A DNA stretch of 64,000 bases from Sindora glabra (taxonomy: Eukaryota > Streptophyta > Magnoliopsida > Fabales > Fabaceae): contig CM035229.1 in NCBI GenBank assembly GCA_020226215.1, positions 87,437,343-87,501,342 of the forward strand. The letters are read 5' to 3'. A model generated the notes under the pieces. It saw only the letters and a program-made list of their open reading frames with translations, was not told the DNA's origin and did no database searches. Below, in pieces: positions 62,901-64,000 of the stretch. Made by a program: the position numbers and the translations under genes. Each line of letters begins with the position of its first letter. The stretch's first letter is position 1.

Positions 62901-64000
62901 TTTCTTTTTAACACTAATGCCTTTATGTATGAAGTTGGTTTGTTATCAAAAACGGGTGCAGGAAACAAGATTGTTCACATTTAGATATAGATTCTATTTT
63001 TTATATGCAACGTTGTTATTTTGTAAACAAATCAACATTAAAATTGTAATTAGATAAATTTTTATTCTAATTTAACATGTTGATTTTAAATAAAAAATCA
63101 ATGTGGAAATATATTAAGATTACAATTGTTACATAACTAACATGTTATATTTAACTATTAACATTTTAAATATAATATCTCATATTAGATGTTGGTTTCA
63201 ATATACAGCTGACATGGAAATTGAAACAACATCACTTTCATTTTCTCAAAATTAATGAAAATGAAGGTGGAAGTTAACATAAATGGCAATCCTTATCTTA
63301 GCACCAAAGTGCAAAGTGAGAACATATTCTTTACAAAATTCATTATGTCCTAAGGTGATATTCCCATAAAAAATTAGCAAAATTTGCGTTCAACTTGTAA
63401 TTCGACCCCCCAGCTTGCTAAAGTCTTCTTCTCATCATTAAGATGAATTCAAACACCTTATTTTTCCTTTAAATCTAAGGACAAATATTTTGATGTTGTG
63501 ATTATGCACCTTTATATTTGTTAGAATTTTATATGTTTGATTTCTTTTTTTTTTATGATTTTGGGTTATTTGTATGTTGATATATGCATATTAACTTTAT
63601 TAAAACCCTCGTATTGATCAAATGTTAGTATATTTTTTTATGTGTAAATATTTCTTATGTTTTTATTGCATGAGATTTAGACCCAGTAGTCATAAATTGC
63701 GGATGGATGTCTTTTTATTGTATGAACCTTGAATATGCCAAGTGAGTCGAGTTTACTAAATTTGTTGTCAACCAAAAAAAGGAAATTAGTAATGAGTTCG
63801 TTAAGTGCCTTTATGTGAAATATGTCTATATCAGAATGCTTAATTCAACAAAGATAAGAAAACATCTATTTTTCCACAATATTAACCAAAGGTGTACGCA
63901 TATACACAATAAAATTTCTCAATAAAGAAATTTATATGAAATAAATAGATTTTATTAATTTTGAATGTAAAAGTACAATTTCTTATAATTCTTGAAAAAA
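59948..64000. repeat. Long diverged direct repeat, copy 2 (runs off the window)
   Basis: The counterpart of 54311-58065, in the same orientation, at roughly three-quarters identity by eye. It carries one extra block of about 250-270 bp between about 63660 and 63925, because the offset rises from 5.64-5.68 kb to 5.95 kb there. A small tandem duplication of 'tataggtgagttattccca' occurs at about 60894-60935. The match is still continuing at base 64000, so the true right end is outside the window. Confidence 0.7.

Overview
This is plant nuclear DNA, almost certainly from a eudicot. The genes have short exons joined by GT-AG introns, the intergenic DNA is very AT-rich, and all five intact protein-coding genes belong to well-known land-plant families. 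I cannot name the species. About 10% of the window is genes; most of the rest is decayed transposable elements and AT-rich repeats. I see no bacterial, viral, organellar, tRNA or rRNA gene.

Layout. 1-3.3 kb: degenerate AT-rich tandem repeat. 4.0-10.5 kb: a compact gene island with profilin (-), a HAD class IIIB (VSP-like) acid phosphatase (+) and a secreted LRX-like leucine-rich-repeat protein without an extensin tail (-). 10.5-26.5 kb: AT-rich DNA with two LINE relics (one on each strand), an LTR fragment inserted in one of them, a fold-back element and a higher-order AT-rich repeat. 27.1-29.0 kb: a six-exon PTPMT1-type dual-specificity phosphatase (+). 30.4-43.3 kb: one 12.9-kb hAT transposon with matching termini and an exact 8-bp target duplication. 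Its broken transposase is interrupted by a 4.37-kb LTR-like insertion that has its own 5-bp target duplication. 46.2 kb: a perfect 144-bp hairpin. 48.5-51.6 kb: a six-exon NAC075-type transcription factor (-), probably with spliced 5'-UTR exons up to about 53 kb. 54.3-64 kb: two diverged direct copies of a block of at least 3.7 kb flanking a degenerate CACTA (En/Spm) TNP2 transposase.

The five genes do not form an operon-like unit. Profilin acts on actin, the LRX-like protein in the cell wall, the acid phosphatase in the secretory pathway or vacuole, PTPMT1 in mitochondrial phosphatidylglycerol/cardiolipin synthesis, and NAC075 in nuclear control of secondary walls and flowering. From memory, profilin, acid phosphatase, LRR protein and NAC075 match Arabidopsis genes near At4g29230-At4g29340, so the island looks like a conserved syntenic block expanded by transposons.

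I found no new coding system. The points most worth following up are the perfect hairpin, the dated nest of transposons, the bias of relic stop codons toward former tryptophan codons, and the tandem splice acceptor in the NAC075 polyglutamine exon.
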